32,947 nucleotides of DNA, from positions 1 through 32,947 of the forward strand of contig RDXG01000206.1 in assembly GCA_004292785.1 (NCBI GenBank). The letters are read 5' to 3'. The translations under genes were made by a program, and so were the position numbers. Positions 16,657 through 24,858 of the stretch are shown here, one piece after another (the first letter of the stretch is position 1; every line of letters begins with the position of its first letter). A model generated the notes under the pieces. That model made no database searches. It had not been told where the DNA came from and saw only the letters and a list, made by a program, of their open reading frames with translations. This DNA comes from Bacteroidota bacterium. GTDB taxonomy: Bacteria > Bacteroidota > Bacteroidia > Cytophagales > Thermoflexibacteraceae.

Positions 16657-17334
16657 CTAAAAAATCACATTTTTATACAATTTTTTGACAGAAATGGCAC
16701 ATTCAGCCACTAAAATTGTGTCGTTTAGGTCTGAATAAGTCGTTTCAAACCAATTTTCGCCAATTTTTTCATGCACATATACGCCAACTTTTTCTTGTTC
16801 TACAAAAATAATTTGTTCTAATGATTCTAGTTTTTTGTAATTTTCTAATTTAGTTTCTAAATCATATTTTCTGGTACTTGGCGATAAAACTTCAAAAACA
16901 GTATTTGGATTTAGACAAACTTTATACTTTTTTTCAGTCTTTGAATTAATAAAAATTTCTTCTTTTAATTGTTCTTTAAAAACAGAAGAATCGGGTTTAT
17001 AACAATGCGGGGCAATAGATTTGATGTAAATTAACAAATTACTTGGAAAAACTTCCCAACGCAGATCATTTTTTTCTACAAAATCGGTTAGCCAATAAAT
17101 AAAATTTCTAACAATTCTTTCGTGGTTTGTCATGGTTTCGTAAAGATGATCGATTAAGGAAATAGTATAACCTTTGTGGTATTCGATTCGGTATTCGCAA
17201 ATTTCGTTTAATTCCAAAAAATCGGTTATATTTGTCTGAAAAGCAATATTTTCGGGCAAAATCAATCGAGCTTCGATGCTTTTGGGCATGGAATTTACTA
17301 TTTGGATAGGAATTTGGAAATCTTGAATTTTCAT
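16657..17334 (-). CDS. Uma2-family putative endonuclease (PD-(D/E)XK fold)
   Basis: This is a 225-aa protein with intact Uma2 features: the N-terminal helix (ITDFLELNEICEYRIEYHKGYTISL), a middle section (WEVFPSNLLIYI..), a PD motif in HCYKPDSSVF, and VFEVLSPSTRKYDLETKLENYKKL with the conserved Glu and Lys, followed by SLEQIIFVEQEKVGVYV. The family is named as a nuclease on fold grounds; the biological role is not established. Unlike the Uma2 pseudogene at 8.3 kb it has an ATG start and no interruption. It sits 74 nt upstream of the Rpn remnant on the same strand. The N-terminal ~35 residues before the domain are longer than usual. Confidence 0.8.
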   Translation of the reverse strand: MKIQDFQIPIQIVNSMPKSIEARLILPENIAFQTNITDFLELNEICEYRIEYHKGYTISLIDHLYETMTNHERIVRNFIYWLTDFVEKNDLRWEVFPSNLLIYIKSIAPHCYKPDSSVFKEQLKEEIFINSKTEKKYKVCLNPNTVFEVLSPSTRKYDLETKLENYKKLESLEQIIFVEQEKVGVYVHEKIGENWFETTYSDLNDTILVAECAISVKKLYKNVIF

Positions 17335-17708
17335 AAGGCAAGTTTAGGTATTTTTTAGTTTTGTTTCAAATTTTTTGTACTAATTTTTTATCTTTAAGAT
17401 TTTCGTAAGTCTTATTTTTTAATAAAAGTATATTTTTTTGAAATTATAGGTAAATTTCTAATCTTATTTTTTATATTTTCTATATTTTTTTTTCAAAAAT
17501 ACTTCTTTTTTAACCCTATTTTCAAAAAAAAATATTTTTTATACAAAAACCTTGATTTTTACAGTTTATTTAAAGGTTTATAGGTTTATTTTTAAGCCTA
17601 TTTTTAAAAATTGTATTACATTTTTTGTAAAATAGCTTATTTTTTAATGCTATATTTTCAAAAAATATATCTTTTTTATAAAAATACGTAAAAAAAATAC
17701 CCTATTGA
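17335..17708. other. AT-rich intergenic region upstream of the porin gene
   Basis: About 370 nt of very AT-rich DNA with no credible ORF. It holds several degenerate A-tract/T-tract inverted repeats, for example near 17518-17545, 17600-17612 and 17650-17670, each preceded by a CTAT or CCTAT-like word. Besides the porin promoter to its right I see no defined element. Confidence 0.5.
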
Positions 17709-17739
17709 TTTGAAAATTAAAAAAATGATTTTACCTTTG
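17709..17739 (+). promoter_or_regulatory. Consensus promoter of the porin gene
   Basis: TTTG (17709-17712), 19 nt, TACCTTTG (17732-17739) matches the Bacteroidota consensus fully. The porin ATG lies 29 nt downstream. High expression is likely. Confidence 0.8.
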
Positions 17740-17768
17740 TCTTATAAATATCAAAACCCATAAGAAAA

Positions 17769-19079
17769 ATGAAAACAAATTACTTATTTCTTAGCTTAGT
17801 AGCAGTTTTGTTTACTGCGTGGTTTAGCTCTCCTGTGCAAGCACAAGACGAAACCAAAAAAGAAGATGAAGACAAAGGCGAATTCAGTATTTCAGGCTAT
17901 TTGGATAGTTACTATTTTACGAATTTTAATATGCCTAAATCTCGCGACAATATGGGACAATCAGGTGTTGGCAGAGGCTTTGATCGCCGATTGGATCAGT
18001 TTCAAATAGGCATGGTTCAAACAGTTTTTAAATATAAAACAAAAAAATCTGAAATGGTGGCAGATTTGGCTTATGGTCAAAGTGCAGTTTATGGAAATTA
18101 TGGAAATGTGCCTAATTTGCCCGCAGGCTCGTCAGTAAACGGATTGATTCCTAGTTATTATGGTGTGCCTTTGGCAAACGATGCTTATTCTGCGATTATC
18201 ATTAAACAAGCCTATTTCAATTATAAAGCCACCGAAAAACTATCTTTTACGGCAGGTCAATTTGGAACGCACATTGGTTATGAAATGATTGATGCCCCTT
18301 TGAACTATTTTTATTCCATTAACCACACTTTCAATAGCGGTATCCCTTTTTATCATTTGGGTTTGAAAGCTACCTACGAATTTAATTCGAAAGTTTCTTT
18401 GATGCTCGGTGCGGTAAACGGTTTTGATTATCTTCACGACAACAACCGTGGAAAAGGTTTGATTTGGCAATTAACCTTGAAACCTATGGACGGACTTACT
18501 GTTTATTTCAACGGAATCAGCACCAATGAAGCAAGCGCAGACAGCGTAGGCGGTGCATTTAAAAGCGCACCAAAAGGCAATTTTACAGTTTATGATTTGG
18601 TTGCAAACTACAATGTAGGCAAATGGAATTTTACTACTTGGTTACTTTTGGGATCGGCAGACGGACTTGGAAACAGTTTTGGAACAGCTTATAATTTGGA
18701 TAAAACTAGAAATTGGGGCGGTGCAAATTTTTATGCAGTTTATAATTTCAATGATGTTTTTAGTTTGGGAACTCGTGTAGAATATTTTGACAACTCGGCA
18801 GGTGTAAGAGGTTTGTTAAACAAAAAAGTAAGTTCGGTAAGCAACGAGGGCGTAAAAAGTTACGAATTTGCAGGAGCAGATTGCTACACTTATACACTTA
18901 CTTCCAATATCAAACTCGCCAACGGACACATTACTTTAAAACCTGAATTCCGTTATGATTTTTTCAAAAAAGTAGAAGGAGCTTTGAACGAAGATTCACA
19001 ACAATTCATGGACGAAGACGGCAAATATACCAAAAACAGCCAAGCAACTTTGGGCATGGCAATGGTTTATTCGTTCTAA
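17769..19079 (+). CDS. Outer-membrane beta-barrel porin (OmpL-like, putative beta-barrel porin-2)
   Basis: This is a 436-aa protein with a signal peptide (residues about 1-25, ending VQAQ) and an acidic linker. The rest is built of amphipathic beta strands and ends in an aromatic residue (MVYSF), as outer-membrane barrels do. It shows the marks of the Bacteroidota BBP2/OmpL-like family: the opening FSISGYLDSYYFTNFN, FDRRLDQFQIGMVQTVFKY, KQAYFNYKATEKLSFTAGQFGTHIGYEMIDAPLNYFYSINHTF, and LGTRVEYFDN. It likely lets small solutes across the outer membrane; the substrate is not known. It has a strong promoter and its own terminator, so it is monocistronic. Confidence 0.85.
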   Translation: MKTNYLFLSLVAVLFTAWFSSPVQAQDETKKEDEDKGEFSISGYLDSYYFTNFNMPKSRDNMGQSGVGRGFDRRLDQFQIGMVQTVFKYKTKKSEMVADLAYGQSAVYGNYGNVPNLPAGSSVNGLIPSYYGVPLANDAYSAIIIKQAYFNYKATEKLSFTAGQFGTHIGYEMIDAPLNYFYSINHTFNSGIPFYHLGLKATYEFNSKVSLMLGAVNGFDYLHDNNRGKGLIWQLTLKPMDGLTVYFNGISTNEASADSVGGAFKSAPKGNFTVYDLVANYNVGKWNFTTWLLLGSADGLGNSFGTAYNLDKTRNWGGANFYAVYNFNDVFSLGTRVEYFDNSAGVRGLLNKKVSSVSNEGVKSYEFAGADCYTYTLTSNIKLANGHITLKPEFRYDFFKKVEGALNEDSQQFMDEDGKYTKNSQATLGMAMVYSF

Positions 19080-19107
19080 AAAAATCTGGGTAGTGCTTTT
19101 ACAATTC

Positions 19108-19144
19108 AAAAGCCATTTGACTGGGGAGTCGATGGCTTTTTTTT
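19108..19144 (+). terminator. Porin gene terminator
   Basis: AAAAGCCAT (19108-19116) pairs with ATGGCTTTT (19132-19140), with an inner GACT/AGTC extension around GGGG, followed by a T run. Confidence 0.88.
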
Positions 19145-19204
19145 ATGCAAAACAACTTTTTAACATTTATTTCGTTTTACAAAAAAACCTAAACCATTTT
19201 TACA

Positions 19205-20665
19205 ATGAAAAAATTATTGTTTATCCTCATTGCCTTGTCTGTTTTTTCCTGCACAAGTAAGCAAAATTCAGCAGAAAATGAAACTAAAACTGATGAAAAA
19301 CCAGAAATAACACAAAACCAGACTCTCGCAGAACCTGAAAACAAAACCGATCGGCAGGTGCAAAGTTCTGAAAGTAGCACAAAATCTGAAAAGGTCGTTT
19401 CTCCGCAAACTTATCCTTACAAAGCAACAAAATCATTGATTGCCGATCAAGAATTAAACAATTTTTTGGAAACTTATGAACCCAAAAAACAAATTCAAAA
19501 GATCGATAATCGTTATAATCAAGTAGTTATGGGCAAAAAAGGCATCACTTGTGTATTTCCCGCAGGCTGTTTTGATCTGAAAAACCCAAGTGATTCGGTG
19601 CAAATAGAATTGATAGAATATATGAACCCAAGCGATTTTCTGTTTGGCGGTTTAGGCACTGTTTGTGAAGGAAAAATGCTCGAAACAGGCGGAACGGCAT
19701 ACATAAACGCCACAGTCAATGGCGAAAAAGTGGCTTTGAAAAAAGATTATTTGATCGCCTTCCAAAAACCCAAAAAAGTCAAAAAAGATATGCAATTTTT
19801 TACAGGAGTGCGCGCAGAAAACAAGGAAATTGATTGGAAAGTTGGTACGGAAACCTTAAAAACAGAAAATTTGTCAGGAGATTTAAACGATTTTTTTACT
19901 CCTGAAGAAATTAAAGGGAAAATACCTTATCCAACCGAATTGTATGAAAGAGGAACAGATGGAAACTCCTTAGAAAATTTCAAAAAACGAAATACGGATA
20001 GTGACGCGCTTGGATTTCTATTTTTTGATAAATTTATCTCTTCTAGGGAAGAATATGCTGACGAAAATTTGGAAGGAATGGAAATTATTTGTCAAGATTT
20101 ATTTCACAAAGCTAGTTTTATTTTCAAAAATAAACCAATTGATCACAGAAACGACATCATATTGTCTGATATTAAGGTAAAAAAATTGTTGGAAGGAAAG
20201 TCAAAAGCATTGTCTAATAATGCCAAAATGGTATTTAAAATGGCAGATTCAAAACCGCCTTACAAAATACGCAAAACCAAAGATTTAACAGAATTTATAC
20301 GCACTAAAATCAGTCAAAGTAACACTTTTGCCACCAAACAATTAGGTTGGATAAATTGTGATCGTTTTCCTGCAAGTGTTGAAAAACAACAATTTGCATT
20401 TGAGTTATCCAACATGAAAAGCGCGCAAGTGCAATTATATTTCCCTTCAATGTATAGTTTTTTGCCAATTCAAGCCAATGGAAATCAATTTTCTTCGGCT
20501 ATTCCCAAAGGAGAACGAATAAAAGTAGTTATTTTTGGAATCAACGACAAAAACGAAAAAGTAATGTCCTGCCAAGAAGTGGAAAATTCTCAAAGTAATC
20601 CAAGCGTAAAAAACGAATTTGTGCCGTTTTCGAAGGAAACTTTTGAGAAACTTTTAGGGTCTTAA
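19205..20665 (+). CDS. Hypothetical lipoprotein
   Basis: This is a 486-aa protein with a lipoprotein signal (MKKLLFILIALSVFSC, Cys16 as the acylation site; the lipobox VFSC is slightly unusual). A low-complexity linker rich in Glu, Thr, Asn and Ser follows (about residues 17-70). A beta-rich domain comes next with GITCVFPAGCFDL, then QIELIEYMNPSDFLFGGLGTVCEGKMLETGGTAYINA. The latter pattern (sensible 'LETGG..YI.A' after a beta pair) resembles an unnamed domain in Bacteroidota surface lipoproteins. The C-terminal 250 residues are not recognised. It sits 60 nt after the porin terminator and is convergent with a sensor phosphatase gene. Surface or periplasmic location is inferred; function is unknown. 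Confidence 0.7.
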   Translation: MKKLLFILIALSVFSCTSKQNSAENETKTDEKPEITQNQTLAEPENKTDRQVQSSESSTKSEKVVSPQTYPYKATKSLIADQELNNFLETYEPKKQIQKIDNRYNQVVMGKKGITCVFPAGCFDLKNPSDSVQIELIEYMNPSDFLFGGLGTVCEGKMLETGGTAYINATVNGEKVALKKDYLIAFQKPKKVKKDMQFFTGVRAENKEIDWKVGTETLKTENLSGDLNDFFTPEEIKGKIPYPTELYERGTDGNSLENFKKRNTDSDALGFLFFDKFISSREEYADENLEGMEIICQDLFHKASFIFKNKPIDHRNDIILSDIKVKKLLEGKSKALSNNAKMVFKMADSKPPYKIRKTKDLTEFIRTKISQSNTFATKQLGWINCDRFPASVEKQQFAFELSNMKSAQVQLYFPSMYSFLPIQANGNQFSSAIPKGERIKVVIFGINDKNEKVMSCQEVENSQSNPSVKNEFVPFSKETFEKLLGS

Positions 20666-20671
20666 TTATTG

Positions 20672-20716
20672 AAAACTACGCATTTCTCTAAGAACTGCGT
20701 AGTTTTATTTTTTTGT
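20672..20716. terminator. Bidirectional terminator between lipoprotein and sensor genes
   Basis: A perfect 11-bp stem (AAAACTACGCA 20672-20682 with TGCGTAGTTTT 20696-20706) and a 13-nt loop lie in the 50-nt gap between convergent genes, with A and T runs outside. Confidence 0.88.
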
Positions 20717-23700
20717 TAAATTCTAATGCCAACAATCGTAACGTCATCAACTTGATGCTCTCCCGCTTGATTTTTCCAATTTTCGAAGGTTTGATGCAAA
20801 TATTTTCCTTGTTCGGACATGGTTTTGTCTGAAATTTCTAAAAATAATTTTTTCAAATTGCTGGTCATAAATTTTTTGTTTTTTTCCCCGCCAAATTGAT
20901 CTTGATAACCATCTGTGCATAAATAAATGGTTGTGTGTGGCAAGAGTTGAGAGGAGAGAGTTGAGGGATTTGAGTTTTTCATTCCCTGGTCTCTATTCTC
21001 TTGCTCCTCAACTCTAACAAGGTGTTTTTCAAAAAAACGTTCTTCTTCTTGTTGTGTTCCCCCGATGGATCGTTTGGTTGCTTTAATTTCCTTTAATTCC
21101 CGATTTTGAACATAATAAAGCGGATTCATTGCGCCCGAATATTCGATTTTAGAAATACCATTTTCAACGGAAGTGGAATTTCTGATGGTCAAAATAGAAA
21201 TGTCCATTCCGTCGTTGGTATTGGTTTCTTTTTGGCGCAAAACTCGGTGAACTTCTTTGTGTAATTGGTTCAAAATCAAGTCGGTAGCATGAATTTGGTT
21301 TTTGATAATAATTTCGTGCAACAGCTGATTTCCGATCATAGACATAAACGCACCTGGCACGCCATGACCTGTGCAATCGGCAACAGCTATAAATTTTATG
21401 GTTTCGATCTGCCCTTTGTGATCGACTTTTTGTATTTCTTCGAACCAATAAAAATCGCCTGAAACAATGTCTTTGGGCTGAAAAAGAATAAAAAAATTGT
21501 CTTTGCCCAAACTTTTACTTATTTTTTCTTCAAAAGGCAAAATCGCTGTTTGTATGCGTTTGGCGTAAGTAATGGAAGCTGTTACATTTTCGTTGCGTTT
21601 CTGAATTTCGAGGTAAGCCAAATTTAAAGCGTTGTTGTTTTGAGCCAATTCTTCATTTTGGGTTTCAATTTCTGTTTTTTGTTCCAAAATTTCGCTAGTT
21701 CGTTCCCTAACTTGCAGTTCTAACCATATTTGTTGCTCTTTGATATTTTGCATTTTTGAACGATAAATCCAATACAAAACGGCTATGATTATGCTTAAAA
21801 CCAAGATTCTGAACCACCAAGTTTTCCAAAAAGGCGGAATGATTGTCAATTTGATCGAAATGCCTTTTTCGTTCCAAATTTTGTCGTTGTTCGAGGCTTT
21901 TACCCTAAAAATATATTCGCCATGTGGAATGTTGGTGTAGGTTGCCGCCTGCAAATTTCCCACATTCCAAGTCTTTTCGAAGCCTTCCAAATAAAAAGCA
22001 TATTCGTTTTTTTCGCTGTTTTTATGGTTTAAAGCTGCAAAATGAAAGGAAAAAATATTTTGCGTATAATCCAAAACAATTTCTGTAATTTCGTGAATCG
22101 GTTTTGAAAAGGAATTTGCCGAATCCAATTTGACAGACTGATTAGAAATTCGAAAATCTGTAAAAACAATTTTTGGAATTTGCGCATTATTTTGCACTTG
22201 CAAAGGATTAAAATAACTAATTCCCTTTGCTTCGCCAAAATATAAAGTTCCGTCATGGGCTTTGTAAACTGCTGTTCGGTTAAAATTAGGACTTTCCAAA
22301 CCATCTTTAACCGTAAAAACTTGCACTTTGCGTGTTTTTTTATCCAATTTTACCAAACCTCGATCCGTTCCTGTCCACAAATTCCCAAAATCGTCTTCGG
22401 TAATTGATCTGATTACATTCGACAAAAAACCATGCCTTTGATCAAAAACTTCAAACAAATTCTTTTTTTCGTCAAAACGATTTAACCCATTTCGCGTAGC
22501 AAGCCACAAAATTCCGCTTTTATCTGAATAAATATGATACACAAAATTATCACTCAACGAATTTGCATTTTTTGGATCATTTTGAAAACGCTTGAATTTT
22601 CCATGTTCAAATTTGTTAAAACCGCCTCCGCTAGTGCCAAGCCACAATATTTTTTCGGTTTTATTTTCTGCAATGCAAATCACTTTGTTGTGGCTGATGC
22701 TGTTTGTGTCTTTGGGATCGTTTTTGTAGGCTTTAAATTCGCCATTTTCATAACAATTTAGTCCATTTCCTTCTGTTCCCACATAAATTTTTCCATCTTG
22801 TGCTTCATGAATAGCCACAATAAATGGGTGATTTGGGCTATTTTTTCCTTCCAACGGAAATCGTTTAAATTTTCCATTTTCATAAACATTCAAACCGCCT
22901 GTTTCTGTACCGATCCAAATTTTGCCCTTAGAATCAGTCATTAAAGTACGAATATAATTGTTGCTAAGGCTATTTTCATTTTTTGGGTCATGATAAAAAG
23001 TGTTGAAAATGCCGTTTTCCAATACGTTCAAACCGTTTGCTGTGCCAATCCAAAGCCTGTTTTCTGAGTCAAAAGTAATAGCGCCACCCCAATTTCCTTT
23101 GAGTCCGTTTGGGTTGGAAGGATTTTGACGATAATGCCCAAAAGGAGTTTTTGTCAAACGATTTAAGCCGTTAGATTTTGTGCCAATCCAAAAATTTTGC
23201 TGCGAATCTATTTTCAAATCTTCTATTTCGTTAGAGGAAATGCTGCTCAAATCGCAAGGATCGTTTTGGTAACGAACAAAAGAATGATTTTGAAAAAGAT
23301 TTAAGCCTGATCCCCAACAACCTACCCAAATGCTCTGATCAGCAGTTTCTGTGATGGATAAAACCTTGTTTCCGCTAATGCTGTTCGGGTTATTGGGATC
23401 ATGTTGGTAACGAACAAATTGCTCGTTTTCGAAATTTGCCAAACCACCGTCCCAAAAACCTACCCAAATTTTGGATTTAGAGTCCTGAAAAATAGTACGT
23501 GGATTATTATTATTTGCCGAAAAATTATCTTTTGGATCGTTAAAATAGCGTTTGAATTTGCCGTTTTGGTATTTGTTAAAACCTCCATTCCAGCAACCTG
23601 CCAAAATTTCGCCATTTTTGCTTTCCAAAATGCAAGTTACATCATTGTGGCTCAAAGAATTTGGATTGTTTTTGTCGTTTCTGAAATTTGTCCATTGTTG

Positions 23701-24165
23701 GTTTTGGTACGCAAAAATTCCTCCGCCCCAAGACGCAAGCCAAATCGAGCCATCTTTTGTTTGTATCATTTCCTCAACGGCTTTGTTTGCAATTATTTTT
23801 TCGTCTTTTGAATAGATCACGTTTTCTAATGTGCCACTTTTGTAGCGATACAACCTTCCAGAACCGCAACCAATCCACATAAAACCCTGATTATCAATTA
23901 ATAAACTTCTAAAAATTTCTTGTTTGAGTTGGCTTGGGTTTAACAAAAAATCTTGCAAAGGGCGTGCTTCATAACCGTCATATCTGTAAATTCCGACAGA
24001 AGTAACGAGCCAAATAAATCCATATTCGTCTTCTGTGATGTCGTAAACGTTGTTTTCTGAAAGAATATCGATGTTGGTAGACTCAAATCGAATGCGATCT
24101 TGGGAAAATGTTTGCATACAAATTCCTAAAAAAAGTAAGATCAAATATGCGCAACGAATCATCAT
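20716..24165 (-). CDS. Sensor phosphatase: 14-blade two-component propeller, Y_Y_Y, TM, coiled coil, SpoIIE/PP2C
   Basis: This 1149-aa membrane protein has a signal peptide at residues 1-22. About 14 propeller blades (residues ~30-665), each near 47 aa, end in W(I/V/L)G-type strands such as KIWIGTETGGLNVYENG, joined by NDPKNxNSLS linkers. Fourteen blades are enough for two seven-bladed rings. A Y_Y_Y domain follows (EYAFYLEGFEKTWN...), ending IIPPFWKTWW. One transmembrane helix lies near 785-803, then a coiled coil. A C-terminal SpoIIE serine phosphatase (~890-1149) carries metal-binding GDFYWFEE, ADCTGHGVPGAFMS and TDGYQDQFGG. The periplasmic part likely binds a ligand (often polysaccharide in HTCS relatives), and the output would dephosphorylate an unknown anti-sigma antagonist. 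Two repeat-derived insertions lie in the phosphatase domain (20941-21016, 21151-21183). Confidence 0.9.
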   Translation of the reverse strand: MMIRCAYLILLFLGICMQTFSQDRIRFESTNIDILSENNVYDITEDEYGFIWLVTSVGIYRYDGYEARPLQDFLLNPSQLKQEIFRSLLIDNQGFMWIGCGSGRLYRYKSGTLENVIYSKDEKIIANKAVEEMIQTKDGSIWLASWGGGIFAYQNQQWTNFRNDKNNPNSLSHNDVTCILESKNGEILAGCWNGGFNKYQNGKFKRYFNDPKDNFSANNNNPRTIFQDSKSKIWVGFWDGGLANFENEQFVRYQHDPNNPNSISGNKVLSITETADQSIWVGCWGSGLNLFQNHSFVRYQNDPCDLSSISSNEIEDLKIDSQQNFWIGTKSNGLNRLTKTPFGHYRQNPSNPNGLKGNWGGAITFDSENRLWIGTANGLNVLENGIFNTFYHDPKNENSLSNNYIRTLMTDSKGKIWIGTETGGLNVYENGKFKRFPLEGKNSPNHPFIVAIHEAQDGKIYVGTEGNGLNCYENGEFKAYKNDPKDTNSISHNKVICIAENKTEKILWLGTSGGGFNKFEHGKFKRFQNDPKNANSLSDNFVYHIYSDKSGILWLATRNGLNRFDEKKNLFEVFDQRHGFLSNVIRSITEDDFGNLWTGTDRGLVKLDKKTRKVQVFTVKDGLESPNFNRTAVYKAHDGTLYFGEAKGISYFNPLQVQNNAQIPKIVFTDFRISNQSVKLDSANSFSKPIHEITEIVLDYTQNIFSFHFAALNHKNSEKNEYAFYLEGFEKTWNVGNLQAATYTNIPHGEYIFRVKASNNDKIWNEKGISIKLTIIPPFWKTWWFRILVLSIIIAVLYWIYRSKMQNIKEQQIWLELQVRERTSEILEQKTEIETQNEELAQNNNALNLAYLEIQKRNENVTASITYAKRIQTAILPFEEKISKSLGKDNFFILFQPKDIVSGDFYWFEEIQKVDHKGQIETIKFIAVADCTGHGVPGAFMSMIGNQLLHEIIIKNQIHATDLILNQLHKEVHRVLRQKETNTNDGMDISILTIRNSTSVENGISKIEYSGAMNPLYYVQNRELKEIKATKRSIGGTQQEEERFFEKHLVRVEEQENRDQGMKNSNPSTLSSQLLPHTTIYLCTDGYQDQFGGEKNKKFMTSNLKKLFLEISDKTMSEQGKYLHQTFENWKNQAGEHQVDDVTIVGIRI
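20941..21016. repeat. GA-rich inverted-repeat insertion inside sensor phosphatase 1
   Basis: A purine/pyrimidine-skewed block holds the perfect 10-bp inverted repeat AGAGTTGAGG (20957-20966) / CCTCAACTCT (21006-21015), plus another AGAGTTGAG at 20943. It encodes about 25 residues (RVEEQENRDQGMKNSNPSTL...) between FEKHLV and TTIYLCTDGYQ, where SpoIIE relatives have a short loop. Its composition differs from the rest of the gene. Confidence 0.65.
21151..21183. repeat. 33-nt palindrome, copy E (in frame within sensor phosphatase 1)
   Basis: AGAAAT-ACC-ATTTTC, AAC, GGAAGT-GGA-ATTTCT. It is 33 nt and is read on the minus strand as exactly 11 codons, RNSTSVENGIS, between DGMDISILTI and KIEYSGAMNPLY. 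The arms have drifted slightly more than in copy F. Confidence 0.8.
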
Positions 24166-24190
24166 ATTATTCCAAAAATCAATCTGTTAG

Positions 24191-24198
24191 CAAATTTA
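24191..24198 (-). promoter_or_regulatory. Putative promoter -7 box of sensor phosphatase 1
   Basis: TAAATTTG on the minus strand lies 25 nt upstream of the ATG at 24165. No clear -33 element was found. The remainder of the 24166-24297 gap is AT-rich and featureless. Confidence 0.5.
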
Positions 24199-24297
24199 AA
24201 GCTAATTATTTATTTGCTTTTTTGTTTTTTTGCGAAATTTAAGGAATCATTTTGATTATTTGAGTTTTGGCAACTTAATTAATTCAAAATATTTCGT

Positions 24298-24858
24298 TTA
24301 TTTTGTTTGTTTGATGCTATCCGTTTGTTTTTGAGAAGTCAAATTAAAAGCAAAAATTTCTTGATGCCCAACAGGGATTTTAAAAATATTTTGCAAAGGA
24401 ATTTCTAACAAATAAGCCCAAATACAACGAATTACGCCAGAATGTGTGATCAACAATATTTTTTTGTGGGACATTTTTCTGCATTTTTCCAAAAAAAGGC
24501 TTACTCTTTCAAATAATTCGAGCAAATTTTCGCCTTGTGGTGGTTTTTCATTCGCAAAATCCTGCATCCAAATGTTGAGTTTATCCTGATCTATTTCGTT
24601 CCATGTTTGTCCTTCCCATTCTCCAAAATTAATTTCCATCAGAGCATTTTCAAAAATAATATTATCGAAGTGAAGTTCCTCTGCCAAATTTTTGCAACGC
24701 AACAAAGGACTGCAAAAAATAGCCTCGAAATCTGTGGGCAACTCGTTTTTGAATTGTGCCACTTCTTCCAAAAAACTATCTGCCAAAGGCACATTAATTT
24801 GTCCGTAACAAATATCTTTGCGGGCAACTTTTGTGTGCCTAATTACATAAATTTCCAT
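24298..24858 (-). CDS. cobC: Histidine phosphatase family protein, probable alpha-ribazole phosphatase
   Basis: This is a 186-aa phosphoglycerate-mutase-fold phosphatase. The catalytic RHT motif is at the start (MEIYVIRHTKVA). The second Arg/Glu region is FCSPLLRCKNLAEEL and LMEINFGEWEGQTWNEI. The late His is in LLITHSGVIRCI. From position as third gene after cobT and cobS, it most likely removes the 5'-phosphate of alpha-ribazole phosphate or adenosylcobalamin phosphate in the nucleotide-loop pathway. Sequence alone would also fit a general histidine phosphatase. The start at ATG 24858 replaces the track's 24888. It overlaps the end of cobS by 16 nt, a sign of translational coupling. Confidence 0.82.
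   Translation of the reverse strand: MEIYVIRHTKVARKDICYGQINVPLADSFLEEVAQFKNELPTDFEAIFCSPLLRCKNLAEELHFDNIIFENALMEINFGEWEGQTWNEIDQDKLNIWMQDFANEKPPQGENLLELFERVSLFLEKCRKMSHKKILLITHSGVIRCIWAYLLEIPLQNIFKIPVGHQEIFAFNLTSQKQTDSIKQTK

Noticed and set aside
22500-23700. Regularly spaced DNA repeats that might suggest a CRISPR or tandem array
   Set aside because: They encode the propeller blades of the sensor protein at a ~141-nt period, differ in sequence from unit to unit and keep the reading frame.
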